A DNA stretch of 64,000 nt. Source: Ideonella aquatica (GTDB taxonomy: Bacteria; Pseudomonadota; Gammaproteobacteria; Burkholderiales; Burkholderiaceae_C). Below are positions 56,383 through 64,000 of the stretch, in pieces; position 1 is the first letter of the stretch, and every line of letters starts with the position of its first letter. Position numbers and translations under genes: made by a program. The notes beneath the pieces were generated by a model that did no database searches, was not told where the DNA came from, and saw nothing but the letters and a program-made list of their open reading frames with translations. The stretch covers positions 372,001 to 436,000 of the forward strand of contig NZ_JAGQDE010000001.1 of assembly GCF_018069755.1 (NCBI RefSeq), read 5' to 3'.

Positions 56383-59300
56383 CGGAGGACCAGCTCGAAC
56401 AGGAGTGCCTGGCATGGCTGGCCGACGTGGGCTGGCAGCACCGCCATGGGCCGGACATCGCGCCTGATGGCGACGCACCCGAGCGCGACAACTACCGCCA
56501 GGTGCTGCTGCTGGGGCGCTTGCGCGCCGCGGTGGCCGCGCTGAACCCGACCGTGCCCGCAGCGGCCCGTGAGGACGCCGTCCGCCAGGTGCTGGACCTG
56601 GGTACGCCGGTGCTGCTGGCCGCCAACCGCCACTTCCACCGGCTGCTGGTGGGCGGCGTGCCGGTGCAATACCAGCAGGACGGTGAGACGCGCGGCGACT
56701 TTGTACGCCTGGTGGATTGGGCCAACCCGCTGCGCAACGAGTGGCTGGCCGTCAATCAGTTCTCGGTCACCGGGCCGCACCACACGCGCCGGCCCGACAT
56801 CGTGCTCTTCGTCAACGGCCTGCCGCTGGTGCTGATCGAGCTGAAGAACCCGGCTGACCTGAACGCCGACGTGTGGAAGGCCTTCCACCAGATCCAGACC
56901 TACAAGGCGCAGATCCCGGACATCTTCCAGACCAACGAGGTGCTGGTGGTGTCCGATGGCAGCGAGGCGCTGCTGGGCTCGCTCTCGGCCGACAGCGAGC
57001 GCTTCATGGCCTGGCGCACGATCGATGGCGTCGCCCTCGACCCGCTGGGCAAATTCCATGAGCTGCAGACACTGGTGCGCGGCGTGCTGGCGCCGGCCTA
57101 CCTGCTCGACTATCTGCGCTACTTCGTGCTCTTCGAAGACGATGGCCAACTCGTCAAGAAGATCGCCGGCTACCACCAGTTCCACGCAGTGCGGTCGGCC
57201 ATTGCTCAGGTGGTGACCGCCTCGCGTCCGAACAGCGACGCGCGGCTGCGCGGCAAGGGTGGCGTGGTCTGGCACACCCAGGGCAGCGGCAAGAGCATCA
57301 CCATGACCTGCTTCGCGGCGCGCGTGATGCAAGAGCCGGCGATGGAGAACCCGACCATCGTCGTCATCACCGACCGCAACGACCTGGACGGCCAGCTCTT
57401 TGGCGTGTTCAGCCTGGCGCAGGACCTGTTGCGCGAGCAGCCAGTGCAGGCCAACACGCGGCAGGAGCTGCGCGCACTGCTGGGCAATCGTCCGAGCGGT
57501 GGCATCGTGTTCGCCACCATCCAGAAGTTCATGCCGGGCGAAGACGAGGACATCTTCCCGCTGCTCTCGGACCGCCACAACATCGTCGTGATGGCCGATG
57601 AGGCGCACCGCACGCAGTACGGCTTTGAGGCGAAACTGAAGACACCGAAGTCGGCGCCGAGGGCATCGAGCGCACTGACAACGGGCGATGGCCAGCCATC
57701 CGAGCACCGGGCCGAGTTCGCGCCGAACGCGAAGTACCAAGTGGGCTATGCGCAGCACCTGCGCGACGCGCTGCCCAACGCCACCTTCGTGGCCTTCACC
57801 GGCACGCCGGTGTCGGGCGAAGACCGCGACACGCGCGCGGTGTTTGGCCACTACATCAGCGTCTACGACATGCAGCAGGCCAAGGAAGATGGCGCCACCG
57901 TGGCCATCTACTACGAGAGCCGGCTGGCCAAGCTGGGCCTGAAGGACGACGAGATGGCCACCATCGACGACGAGGTGGACGAACTGGCCGAGGACGAGGA
58001 AGAGAGCCAGCAGGCCAGGCTCAAGAGCCGCTGGGCAGCGCTGGAGAAGGTGGTGGGCGCCGCGCCGCGCATCGCCCAGGTGGCGGCCGACCTGGTGGCG
58101 CACTTCGAGGAGCGCAACAAGGCGCAGACCGGCAAGGCCATGGTGGTGGCCATGAGCCGCGAGATCTGTGTGCATCTCTACGACGAGATCACCCGCCTGC
58201 GACCCGACTGGCACAGTCCCGACCCCGAGCAAGGCGCCATCAAGATCGTGATGACCGGCTCAGCCAGCGACAAGGCGCTGCTGCGGCCCCACATCTACAG
58301 CGCGCAGGTCAAGAAGCGGCTGGAACAGCGCTTCAAGAATCCGACCGACCCGCTGCGCCTGGTGATCGTGCGCGACATGTGGCTCACCGGGTTTGATGCG
58401 CCCTGCGTGCACACGCTCTACGTCGACAAGCCGATGAAGGGCCACAACCTGATGCAGGCCATCGCGCGCGTGAACCGCGTGTTCAAGGACAAGCAGGGCG
58501 GCCTGGTGGTGGACTACATCGGCATCGCCAACGAGCTGAAGTCGGCGCTCAAGGAATACACCGCAGCGCAGGGCCGCGGCCGGCCGACGGTGGACGCGCA
58601 CGAGGCCTACAGCGTGCTGGCCGAGAAGCTGGACGCGCTGCGCGGCATGCTGGCCGGCACGAACGGGTATGGCTTCGACTACAGCGACTTCCTCACCGGC
58701 GGCCACAAGACTTTGGCCGGGGCGGCGAACTACGTCTTGGGTCTGAAGGATGGCAAGAAGCGCTTCGCCGACCTGGCGCTGGCAATGAGCAAGGCCTTCA
58801 CGCTGTGCTGCACGCTGGACGAGGCCAAGGCCGTGCGCGAGGAGGTCGCTTTCTTCCAGGCCGTGAAGGTGATCCTGACCAAGCGCGAGATCAGCGCGAG
58901 GAAGAAGTCGGACGAGGAGCGCGAACTGGCCATCCGGCAGATCATCAGCTCGGCCGTGGTGTCCGAGGAAGTGGTCGACATCTTCGACGCCGTGGGCCTG
59001 GACAAACCCAACATCGGCATCCTGGACGACGCCTTCCTGGCCGAGGTGCGCAACCTGCCCGAGCGCAATCTGGCCTTGGAACTGCTGGAGCGGCTGCTCG
59101 AAGGCGAGATCAGGTCACGCTTTGCCAGCAACGTGGTGCAGACTCGAAAATTCTCGGCCATGCTGGCCAACGTGGTGCAGCGCTACCAGAACCGATCCAT
59201 CGAGGCCGCGCAGGTGATGGAAGAGCTGGTGGAGATGGCCAAGAAGTTCCGCGAAGCCGCATCCCGCGGCGAGCAACTGGGCCTGAACGAGGACGAGGTG

Positions 59301-59564
59301 CGCTTCTACGACGCCCTGGCCAACAATGAATCGGCCGTGCGCGAGCTGACCGACGACACCCTGAAGACCATCGCCCACGAACTGGCCGAGAACCTGCGCA
59401 AGAACCTGACCGTCGACTGGTCCGCCCGCGAGAGCGTGCAGGCCAAGCTGCGGCTGATGGTCAAGCGCATTCTGCGCAAGTACAAGTACCCGCCGGACCA
59501 GCAGGAGGCGGCGGTGGAGTTGGTGTTGCAGCAGGCGAGGGCGCTGGGGGAGGCGTGGGGTTGA
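56379..59564 (+). CDS. hsdR: Type I restriction endonuclease subunit
   Basis: The ATP-dependent translocase/nuclease of the type I system, 1061 residues. The PD-(D/E)xK nuclease is at the N-terminus: D140 in RRPD, E154 and K156 in VLIELKN. The helicase motor follows, with QGSGKS at 301-306 and DEAH at 407-410 in [11 protein letters not shown], then [14 protein letters not shown] and a motif VI region with [10 protein letters not shown]. The C-terminus is helical ([14 protein letters not shown]). It begins inside the Fic stop and ends the operon. All catalytic residues are present, so the system looks functional. Confidence 0.95.
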   Translation: MTEDQLEQECLAWLADVGWQHRHGPDIAPDGDAPERDNYRQVLLLGRLRAAVAALNPTVPAAAREDAVRQVLDLGTPVLLAANRHFHRLLVGGVPVQYQQDGETRGDFVRLVDWANPLRNEWLAVNQFSVTGPHHTRRPDIVLFVNGLPLVLIELKNPADLNADVWKAFHQIQTYKAQIPDIFQTNEVLVVSDGSEALLGSLSADSERFMAWRTIDGVALDPLGKFHELQTLVRGVLAPAYLLDYLRYFVLFEDDGQLVKKIAGYHQFHAVRSAIAQVVTASRPNSDARLRGKGGVVWHTQGSGKSITMTCFAARVMQEPAMENPTIVVITDRNDLDGQLFGVFSLAQDLLREQPVQANTRQELRALLGNRPSGGIVFATIQKFMPGEDEDIFPLLSDRHNIVVMADEAHRTQYGFEAKLKTPKSAPRASSALTTGDGQPSEHRAEFAPNAKYQVGYAQHLRDALPNATFVAFTGTPVSGEDRDTRAVFGHYISVYDMQQAKEDGATVAIYYESRLAKLGLKDDEMATIDDEVDELAEDEEESQQARLKSRWAALEKVVGAAPRIAQVAADLVAHFEERNKAQTGKAMVVAMSREICVHLYDEITRLRPDWHSPDPEQGAIKIVMTGSASDKALLRPHIYSAQVKKRLEQRFKNPTDPLRLVIVRDMWLTGFDAPCVHTLYVDKPMKGHNLMQAIARVNRVFKDKQGGLVVDYIGIANELKSALKEYTAAQGRGRPTVDAHEAYSVLAEKLDALRGMLAGTNGYGFDYSDFLTGGHKTLAGAANYVLGLKDGKKRFADLALAMSKAFTLCCTLDEAKAVREEVAFFQAVKVILTKREISARKKSDEERELAIRQIISSAVVSEEVVDIFDAVGLDKPNIGILDDAFLAEVRNLPERNLALELLERLLEGEIRSRFASNVVQTRKFSAMLANVVQRYQNRSIEAAQVMEELVEMAKKFREAASRGEQLGLNEDEVRFYDALANNESAVRELTDDTLKTIAHELAENLRKNLTVDWSARESVQAKLRLMVKRILRKYKYPPDQQEAAVELVLQQARALGEAWG

Positions 59565-59821
59565 CCGTGGAGCTTACACGGCGGCCGGTCCAGTAGTTGT
59601 CCTTGCTGACCGGCCTGGGCCCCGGAAAAGCATGCTCTGTTGAGGTCTATGAGTGAGGCGTTGGCACCGAAAAGTCTGCTACAGCTTCGGATACTACCTT
59701 TAGCAACAGCCCTCCAAATAATGCTATCAGCTGGATGGTTATGATCTCCAATAGGGGCGGAAGGATGACTTCCATCATCATATGGTCCGCAAATGCGTAA
59801 ACCATCGATGCTGCTCACCAC
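59565..59821 (-). pseudogene. Possible remnant of a low-GC gene between hsdR and the IS block
   Basis: The stretch 59600-59820 is much lower in GC than its surroundings. On the minus strand it reads VVSSIDGLRICGPYDD... from a GTG at 59821 with a GGAG 5 bases upstream, then runs on antisense into the end of hsdR. The codon use looks like real coding, but no family is recognised. Both ends appear broken: by the IS5 end upstream and by the hsdR junction downstream. It could equally be non-coding transferred DNA. Confidence 0.3.
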
Positions 59822-60811
59822 GTGAACTCCTTCAAGAATCAGTAGTCGGACCTGCGAATTTCAATTCCCAACCCCGACGGAGCCCCAACGCCGACGCAGC
59901 GTTGACGGCGACGGGGCCCCAAGCGCCGTCGCCATGGCGGCAGTGACCCGCTGCACGACGAGTGCCAGCAACGCCAAGGCGCAGTAAACGCCGGCCAAGC
60001 CAAGACGGGCGATCGCCCGCAGCAGCCAACGGATGTTGAACCCGGCCGCGCACAGCACCGCATGCAGCGCGTCGCCCTCGCTGCCCTTGAGCCAGCAGCG
60101 GTCCATGCGGTGATCGGCCTTCAGGTGCCCGATGGCCGGCTCCACGGCCTGGCGCCGCCGCAGCCAGGCGCGCTGCTGGGTTGTCAGCGTCTTGCTCTTG
60201 CCCCGGTGAACGAGCTGCACCGGAGCAATGTCGGCATCAACACCGCGGTAGCCCAGGTCCACCATCGCGGTGCTGGGCTTCACGCCGATGTCTTGCAGCA
60301 GTGTGCCCGTCTGCTCCAACTGTGCAGCCAGTGTGTGGCCGTCGTACGGGTTGCCGGGGAAGCTGCGTGCGCCGACCATCAGGCCGTGTCGGTGGGTCAC
60401 CGCCACGCTGACCTTGACGCCGAACTCGTAGGGCTGACGCGCGTTGCCTTTGCCGATGCACTCGACTTCCGGAGCGTGCAGCGCATACAGCTTGCCCTTG
60501 TCGTGCGGCTTCTGCGCATGCAGCCGCTCGGCGCGGTGGAGCCAGACCGTCAGCGGATCTTGCGCCGACTGCGGCAGGGCCGTCATCTTGCGCCGCACCT
60601 CGCGCAGCAGGCTGCCCAGGATCGTGCGCTGACGGCGCAGCACGCGCTTCAGACGCTTGAACTGCTTGGCGTGCGCATAGCCGGCCGCCCGGCGGCGCAG
60701 CGTCTTGCCTTCGCGTTCGTGGGTGAGCTTAAGCGCGATGCCGGCTCGCTTGGCCAGCCGGGCGATCTTCTCGCGCGCCACCTTGTATTGACCCAGCAGA
60801 ACCTGCTCAGT

Positions 60812-61633
60812 TCAAGCCGCTATTGCATAAGCCTCAGCGGGGGTCCTCATGTTCAGCGCCTGGTGAGGGCGCCGGTGGTTGTAGAAGTGGATCCAGTCCC
60901 CGATCAGGCGGCTGGCGTGCTGCAGTGACTCGAAGCGGTGCCGATGGACGCACTGCTCCTTGAGGGTGCGGATCACACGCTCGACCAGGCCGTTCTGCTC
61001 CGGGCTGTGGGGCGTGATGAACTCCTGCTTCAAGCCGTAGCTGCGCACCAGCGCCGTGAAGCTGCGGCTTGTGAAGACCAGGCCGTTGTCTGATCGCAGC
61101 AGGAATGGCGCTGGCACCCGGCCCAGCGTGCCGAAGCGGGCAATCAGGGCCTGCTCCAGCGCCGACTCGGCGGTCTTGGATCGGCCGCTGCGCGACAGGT
61201 GCCAGCCCAGCAGCTCCCGGCTATGGCAGTCGATCACCAGCGCCATCGTCGTCCAGCCATCCCGCCCTGCCCAGACGCGGCACATGTCCGTGGCCCAGCG
61301 CTCGTTGGGCGCCTGGGCCACTGAAGGCAGTACCTGGATGCGGGGCCTGAAGCCCACGGGCCGGCGTCTGACCTGCCAGCCCTTGAGCTGGAAGATGCGC
61401 TGCACCGTGTTCTTGTTGAACCCCAGCAGATGCGCCACCGTGCGGTAGCCAAAGGAGGGGTTCTCCTCGATCATGGCCTTGATGGGCTGAACGAGCCGCT
61501 CCTGCACCTTGGGCGCTGCCTTGACTGGGCGGTAGTACACCGTGCGCCTGGGTACATCGAACCACCTGCACAGCTTGCTGATCGAGACGGTGATGCCATC
61601 GGCTTGCAGTCCCTGGTGGATCGTCTCGATCAC
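60812..61633 (-). CDS. IS3-family transposase OrfB (DDE integrase core)
   Basis: The catalytic part of the IS3 transposase, 273 residues from GTG 61633. It shows an HTH_21 region (ENPSFGYRTVAHLLG) and the rve core with D in ATDMCRVW, D in LLRSDNGLVFTS and E in PEQNGLVERVIRTLKE. The C-terminus YNHRRPHQAL is typical. The GTG overlaps the orfA stop (GTGA) in the -1 frame, so it may also be made as an OrfAB fusion by frameshifting at the A-run in orfA. All catalytic residues are present, so it looks active. Confidence 0.92.
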   Translation of the reverse strand: MIETIHQGLQADGITVSISKLCRWFDVPRRTVYYRPVKAAPKVQERLVQPIKAMIEENPSFGYRTVAHLLGFNKNTVQRIFQLKGWQVRRRPVGFRPRIQVLPSVAQAPNERWATDMCRVWAGRDGWTTMALVIDCHSRELLGWHLSRSGRSKTAESALEQALIARFGTLGRVPAPFLLRSDNGLVFTSRSFTALVRSYGLKQEFITPHSPEQNGLVERVIRTLKEQCVHRHRFESLQHASRLIGDWIHFYNHRRPHQALNMRTPAEAYAIAA

Positions 61634-61944
61634 TTCTCGTCCTCGCCCAGCAGGGACTGCAATTTTTTTCGGGCACGCAGCTCCAGCATCGCTTCGCCGT
61701 AGGCCTCCTGAAGGTCCTTGAGCTGGCGCTCGTACTGCTCGCGTACATCCTGCGGGTTGGCCTTCAGGGCGTTCTCCATGCCCCGGCGGCCATCCTCCAT
61801 CCAGCCCTCGATCTCCGAGGGAGGCAGGTCATAGGTCCGGCTGGCCTCGGCAACGCTGGTTTTGCCCTGGATGATCTCCAGCACCAACGCTGTCTTGCGC
61901 TTGGCCGTCCAGCGCTTGATCTCTTCGTCCATCAACGTACTCAT
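61630..61944 (-). CDS. IS3-family OrfA (helix-turn-helix)
   Basis: A 104-residue DNA-binding protein with the IS3 OrfA pattern: RWTAKRKTALVLEIIQGKTSVAEASRTYDLPPSEIEGW, then a leucine-zipper-like helix (VREQYERQLKDLQEAYGEAMLELRARKK). A seven-base A-run lies at 61663-61669, about 30 bases before its stop, in the RARKKL codons. The orfB frame is -1 to it, as needed for programmed frameshifting in this family. Confidence 0.88.
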   Translation of the reverse strand: MSTLMDEEIKRWTAKRKTALVLEIIQGKTSVAEASRTYDLPPSEIEGWMEDGRRGMENALKANPQDVREQYERQLKDLQEAYGEAMLELRARKKLQSLLGEDEK

Positions 61945-62466
61945 GGTGTCGTCCTTTCGACATTAACACCTGAGCAGGTTTTCACTGGGTCAATACAACC
62001 TCCAGCAGTCGGCTGTCGGTGGGGTGGGCGATGGCCTTCTCCTGCACCGTGGAGTCGACGATGACGCGCTCGAACTCGCGCTTGCCCACCGCCTTCATCG
62101 CCACCGCTGCCTCAATCGTGGACTTGAGCAACTGCTCCACGCCGGCCTCGCCCAGCACGCGCCTGAAGCGCCCGATCTGCGTGGCATCGCAGGGCAGCTT
62201 GGGCGTGTAGTACGCCATGCCGCTGAAGAACTGCCAGACCACGTTCTCGCTCCAGCGCTCGACGAGTTCCTCGTCGCTGAGGTTGAAGGCGTGCTTGAGG
62301 TACAGCAGCGCCAGCATCAGCCGGATCGGCAGGCGCGGCCGGCCACGGCTGCTGACCCCAGAGCCTGCCACCTGCAGGGTCGGGCCGAACAGGTCCGCTC
62401 CCTCGACCTGCCGGCCAGCGCGATCCTTGTGCGCAAAGGCCGGCGCCAGCGCCTTCTCGATCTGGC

Positions 62467-63686
62467 GGATTCAACTGGTCAATGCAACGGTCTGGCTGAA
62501 CATCTCAGCCGGCGTCCTGAAGCCGAGGGTCTTCCTCGGCCGCTCGTTCAATTTTCGGGCCAACGAGTTGAGCACGTCTTGTGAGTAGCCCGAGATGTCG
62601 ATGCCCTTGGGCATGTACTGTCGCAGAAGCCCGTTCGTGTTCTCATTGCTGCCGCGCTGCCATGGACTGCGCGGATCGCAGAAGTAGACTTGGATGTCAG
62701 TGGCCAGCGTGAAGCGCTTGTGATCGGCCAGTTCCTTGCCGCGATCCCAGGTCAACGACTTGTAGAGTTCTTGGGGCAGCGCGCGGGCGTGGTGGATCAG
62801 CGCATTGACAACGGTCTCGGTATCCTTGCCGGCCACCTTCACCAGCATCACGTACCGCGTCTGGCGTTCGACCAACGTAGCTATCTGGCTGCCTCGACTG
62901 CCGAACAGCAAGTCACCTTCCCAATGGCCAGGCACTGCGCGATCCTCGACGCCGGGGGGCCGCTCGCTGATGGGGACGGCGCCGACGATTTGACCGTGGC
63001 CTTCAGTCTTCTGCGTGTGGTGGCGTGATCGGCGCATGGCACGGGTGCGCCGCAAGTGCTCCAGCAGTTCCTTCTTCAAGGCGCCGCGTGCCTGAATGTA
63101 GAGACTGCGGTAGATGGTCTCGTGTGACACATGTAGGCTCTGATCGTCCGGATAAGTATGCTTGAGCCATCCTGCGATCTGCTCCGGCGACCACAGCTTG
63201 CGCAGTTTGTCGGACACGATGTTCGCCAACGCAGGGTTCTCGGTCAGTTTGCAGCGCTTGGGGCGATGCGCTCGCTCCAGGGCCGCCTCGTCCGCCTGGG
63301 TTGCACGGTAGCCAATCCGCCCGCCGTTGCGGTTGACTTCACGGCTGACCGTCGACGGCGCCCTGCCGATTCGAACTGCGATCGATCGAATGGAATGACC
63401 TACGGCCATGGCCCGCGAGATCTCCTCGCGCTCGCCCAGCGACAAAGCCAACCGTGAGCGGTGCCGCTGACGCGGCGCGATCCCGCCTGACTCAGCAAGA
63501 ATGCGCTGCACCGACGAATGTGCCAGGTCAAACAGCTGGGCGATCTGCTGCAGCGACCAGCCTTCTTTCCAGCGTGCCCACATCTGGGCCTTCTGGGCAT
63601 CCGTGTAGTAGATCCGAGGTCGCTGCTTCATCGCAACACTCCTTCCGCCAGGCGGTCATAGTGTGTTGCATCGATCGGTTGAATCC
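62467..63686 (-). mobile_element. IS30-family insertion sequence
   Basis: A 1220-base element. Its terminal repeats read GGATTCAAC at 62467-62475 and the inverse GTTGAATCC at 63678-63686, extending inward with a matching ATGCAAC. A 2-base target duplication GC (62465-62466 and 63687-63688) fits and restores the IS5 frame. It interrupts the IS5 transposase near codon 33. Confidence 0.85.
62471..63631 (-). CDS. IS30-family transposase
   Basis: An intact 386-residue DDE transposase. The N-terminal helix-turn-helix regions are visible (WSLQQIAQLFDLAHSSVQRIL, and HSIRSIAVRIGRAPSTVSREVNRNGG). The catalytic core has D in GHWEGDLLFG, D in SLTWDRGKELADH and E in SNENTNGLLRQYMPKG. It ends in RPRKTLGFRTPAEMF. 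The stop codon lies inside the terminal repeat. AAGGAG upstream of the ATG supports this start. Nothing is missing, so it may still move. Confidence 0.95.
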   Translation of the reverse strand: MKQRPRIYYTDAQKAQMWARWKEGWSLQQIAQLFDLAHSSVQRILAESGGIAPRQRHRSRLALSLGEREEISRAMAVGHSIRSIAVRIGRAPSTVSREVNRNGGRIGYRATQADEAALERAHRPKRCKLTENPALANIVSDKLRKLWSPEQIAGWLKHTYPDDQSLHVSHETIYRSLYIQARGALKKELLEHLRRTRAMRRSRHHTQKTEGHGQIVGAVPISERPPGVEDRAVPGHWEGDLLFGSRGSQIATLVERQTRYVMLVKVAGKDTETVVNALIHHARALPQELYKSLTWDRGKELADHKRFTLATDIQVYFCDPRSPWQRGSNENTNGLLRQYMPKGIDISGYSQDVLNSLARKLNERPRKTLGFRTPAEMFSQTVALTS

Positions 63687-63842
63687 GCCCTCCTCCCAGG
63701 GCATTCGGGTGGCCAGCACCGCCAACGGGTGACGCAGGTCGATCATCTGATCCAAGCGGGCGCGGAAGAAATCGTCGGTGTTCATCGGCGGTCAAGAACT
63801 CCCGGAAACTGCGCTCCATTGAATCGCTTCCTGGGAGTTCTC

Positions 63843-64000
63843 GCCATCGGCATTCACCCCGCAGAACGAGTGTTCATGCGGGTTGTGGGCGTATTGCAGG
63901 GACGACTCAGTACCCCAACTGGAGTTGGCGCCAAAACCTTCGCGGTGCTTTTGTTGGTGGTTTCGCGCTATCGGCCATAGACCAGAATGGATGACCCGGA
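63843..64000. other. Island DNA beyond the IS block; nothing recognised
   Basis: No gene, RNA or repeat is recognised in the last 158 bases. A plus-strand frame runs to 63980 but begins inside the IS30/IS5 sequences, so it is not convincing. Just before this stretch, GAACTCCCGGAA (63796-63807) and TTCCTGGGAGTTC (63828-63840) form an inverted repeat that may belong to the IS5 end. Confidence 0.4.

Larger units (their letters stand above)
60784..61997 (-). mobile_element. IS3-family insertion sequence
   Basis: A 1214-base element with inverted terminal repeats starting TGTATTGACCCAG at both ends, followed by AACCTGCTCAG after a short variable gap. It is flanked by the 4-base target duplication ACCT (60780-60783 and 61998-62001). 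It contains orfA and orfB with a possible frameshift site. It lies in the same direction as the host IS5 gene, inside its coding sequence. Confidence 0.9.
59861..63785 (-). pseudogene. IS5-family transposase, split into three pieces
   Basis: Piece 1 starts at ATG 63785 (MNTDDFFRARLDQMIDLRHP). Piece 2 covers about 62466-62002 and contains the first catalytic aspartate in RVIVDSTVQEK. Piece 3 runs from 60783 to the stop at 59861, with the second aspartate in AMVDLGYRGVD and the glutamate in QAVEPAIGHLK. Removing the IS30 and one GC duplication rejoins pieces 1 and 2 in frame. Removing the IS3 and one ACCT duplication (AGGT on the gene's strand) restores LLEVAREKIA. So the gene was apparently intact before two independent hits. 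Confidence 0.85.
59822..63842 (-). mobile_element. IS5-family element carrying nested IS3 and IS30 insertions
   Basis: The two outer parts and the middle belong to one IS5-like transposase gene. The ends are uncertain: GTGAACTCC at 59822-59830 and the inverted GAGAACTCC at 63842-63834 are the best terminal-repeat candidates, and no clear target duplication flanks them. Removing the inner IS3 and IS30 leaves about 1.6 kb, a normal IS5 size. Confidence 0.6.
41267..64000. mobile_element. tRNA-Arg-linked genomic island (right end not in window)
   Basis: The tRNA-Arg gene is followed at once by a convergent tyrosine integrase, an excisionase-like gene, a replication-type protein and a second tyrosine recombinase. 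After these come defence-type genes and nested insertion sequences. The base composition dips in several intergenic parts and housekeeping genes stop at the tRNA. I found no second copy of the tRNA 3' end in the window, so attR is either beyond 64000 or has been lost. Confidence 0.7.

Noticed and set aside
63663-63980. A 105-residue plus-strand gene at the right end
   Set aside because: Its first half runs through the IS30 end and antisense to the IS5 transposase start, and no ribosome-binding site precedes a later start.
41267-64000. CRISPR array or cas genes in the island
   Set aside because: I saw no regularly spaced short repeats and no Cas-type proteins.

Overview
The window is GC-rich DNA from a betaproteobacterium, most likely Burkholderiales near the Leptothrix/Ideonella/Rubrivivax group. 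This rests on gene order (argH – algZ/algR – ppc – hemC-hemD-hemX-hemY), a two-subunit xanthine dehydrogenase, DUF1631, DUF6502 and DUF5666 proteins, and uniformly GC-rich codon use. The genus is an inference.

Positions 1-41343 are ordinary chromosome. A truncated chemoreceptor gene (1-759) is followed by a minus-strand unit (6114 down to 883): an NMT1/THI5-like ABC transporter (binding protein, ATPase, permease), a DUF1631 protein and an orphan urease accessory gene ureD, nearly all joined by short gaps or ATGA overlaps. Xanthine dehydrogenase xdhA-xdhB runs divergently, suggesting a purine or nitrogen-salvage neighbourhood. Then come Mrp/ApbC, an Mpo1-like membrane protein, a ketopantoate-reductase-family protein, a deoxycytidylate-deaminase-like protein, a zinc metallopeptidase, an FMN-dependent 2-hydroxy-acid dehydrogenase with a LysR regulator, a hemerythrin, a Ser/Thr kinase with a helical-repeat tail, DinB and a glycosyltransferase. 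Two DUF5666 lipoproteins flank a DUF6502 gene. After these lie argH, the AlgZ/AlgR two-component pair with a coupled unknown gene, ppc, and hemC-hemD-hemX-hemY.

At 41267-41343 a tRNA-Arg(ACG) marks the edge of a genomic island that runs at least to the IS block and probably past the window end. A UUCG-loop terminator separates the tRNA from a convergent integrase. Four tightly packed minus-strand genes (integrase, small excisionase-like protein, replication-type winged-helix protein, second tyrosine recombinase) form the mobility module. A non-coding stretch and two tiny membrane-protein genes follow.

The cargo looks like defence. It has a 1267-residue UPF1-like superfamily-1 helicase whose Walker A and Walker B motifs are about 580 residues apart with a coiled coil between them, and a complete type I restriction-modification locus (hsdM, hsdS, an AlbA_2/HATPase protein, a Fic AMP-transferase, hsdR). 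A 63-base imperfect palindrome occurs twice, once upstream of the helicase and once upstream of hsdM, as if marking two cassettes. The 3' end is a nest of insertion sequences: an IS5-family element broken by an IS3-family and an IS30-family element. In both cases target duplications can be read and the IS5 frame can be restored.

The strongest candidates for an undescribed system are the helicase with its palindromic flanks, and the Fic/AlbA_2 genes embedded in the type I locus. All functional statements are inferred from motifs read by eye; no database search was run.
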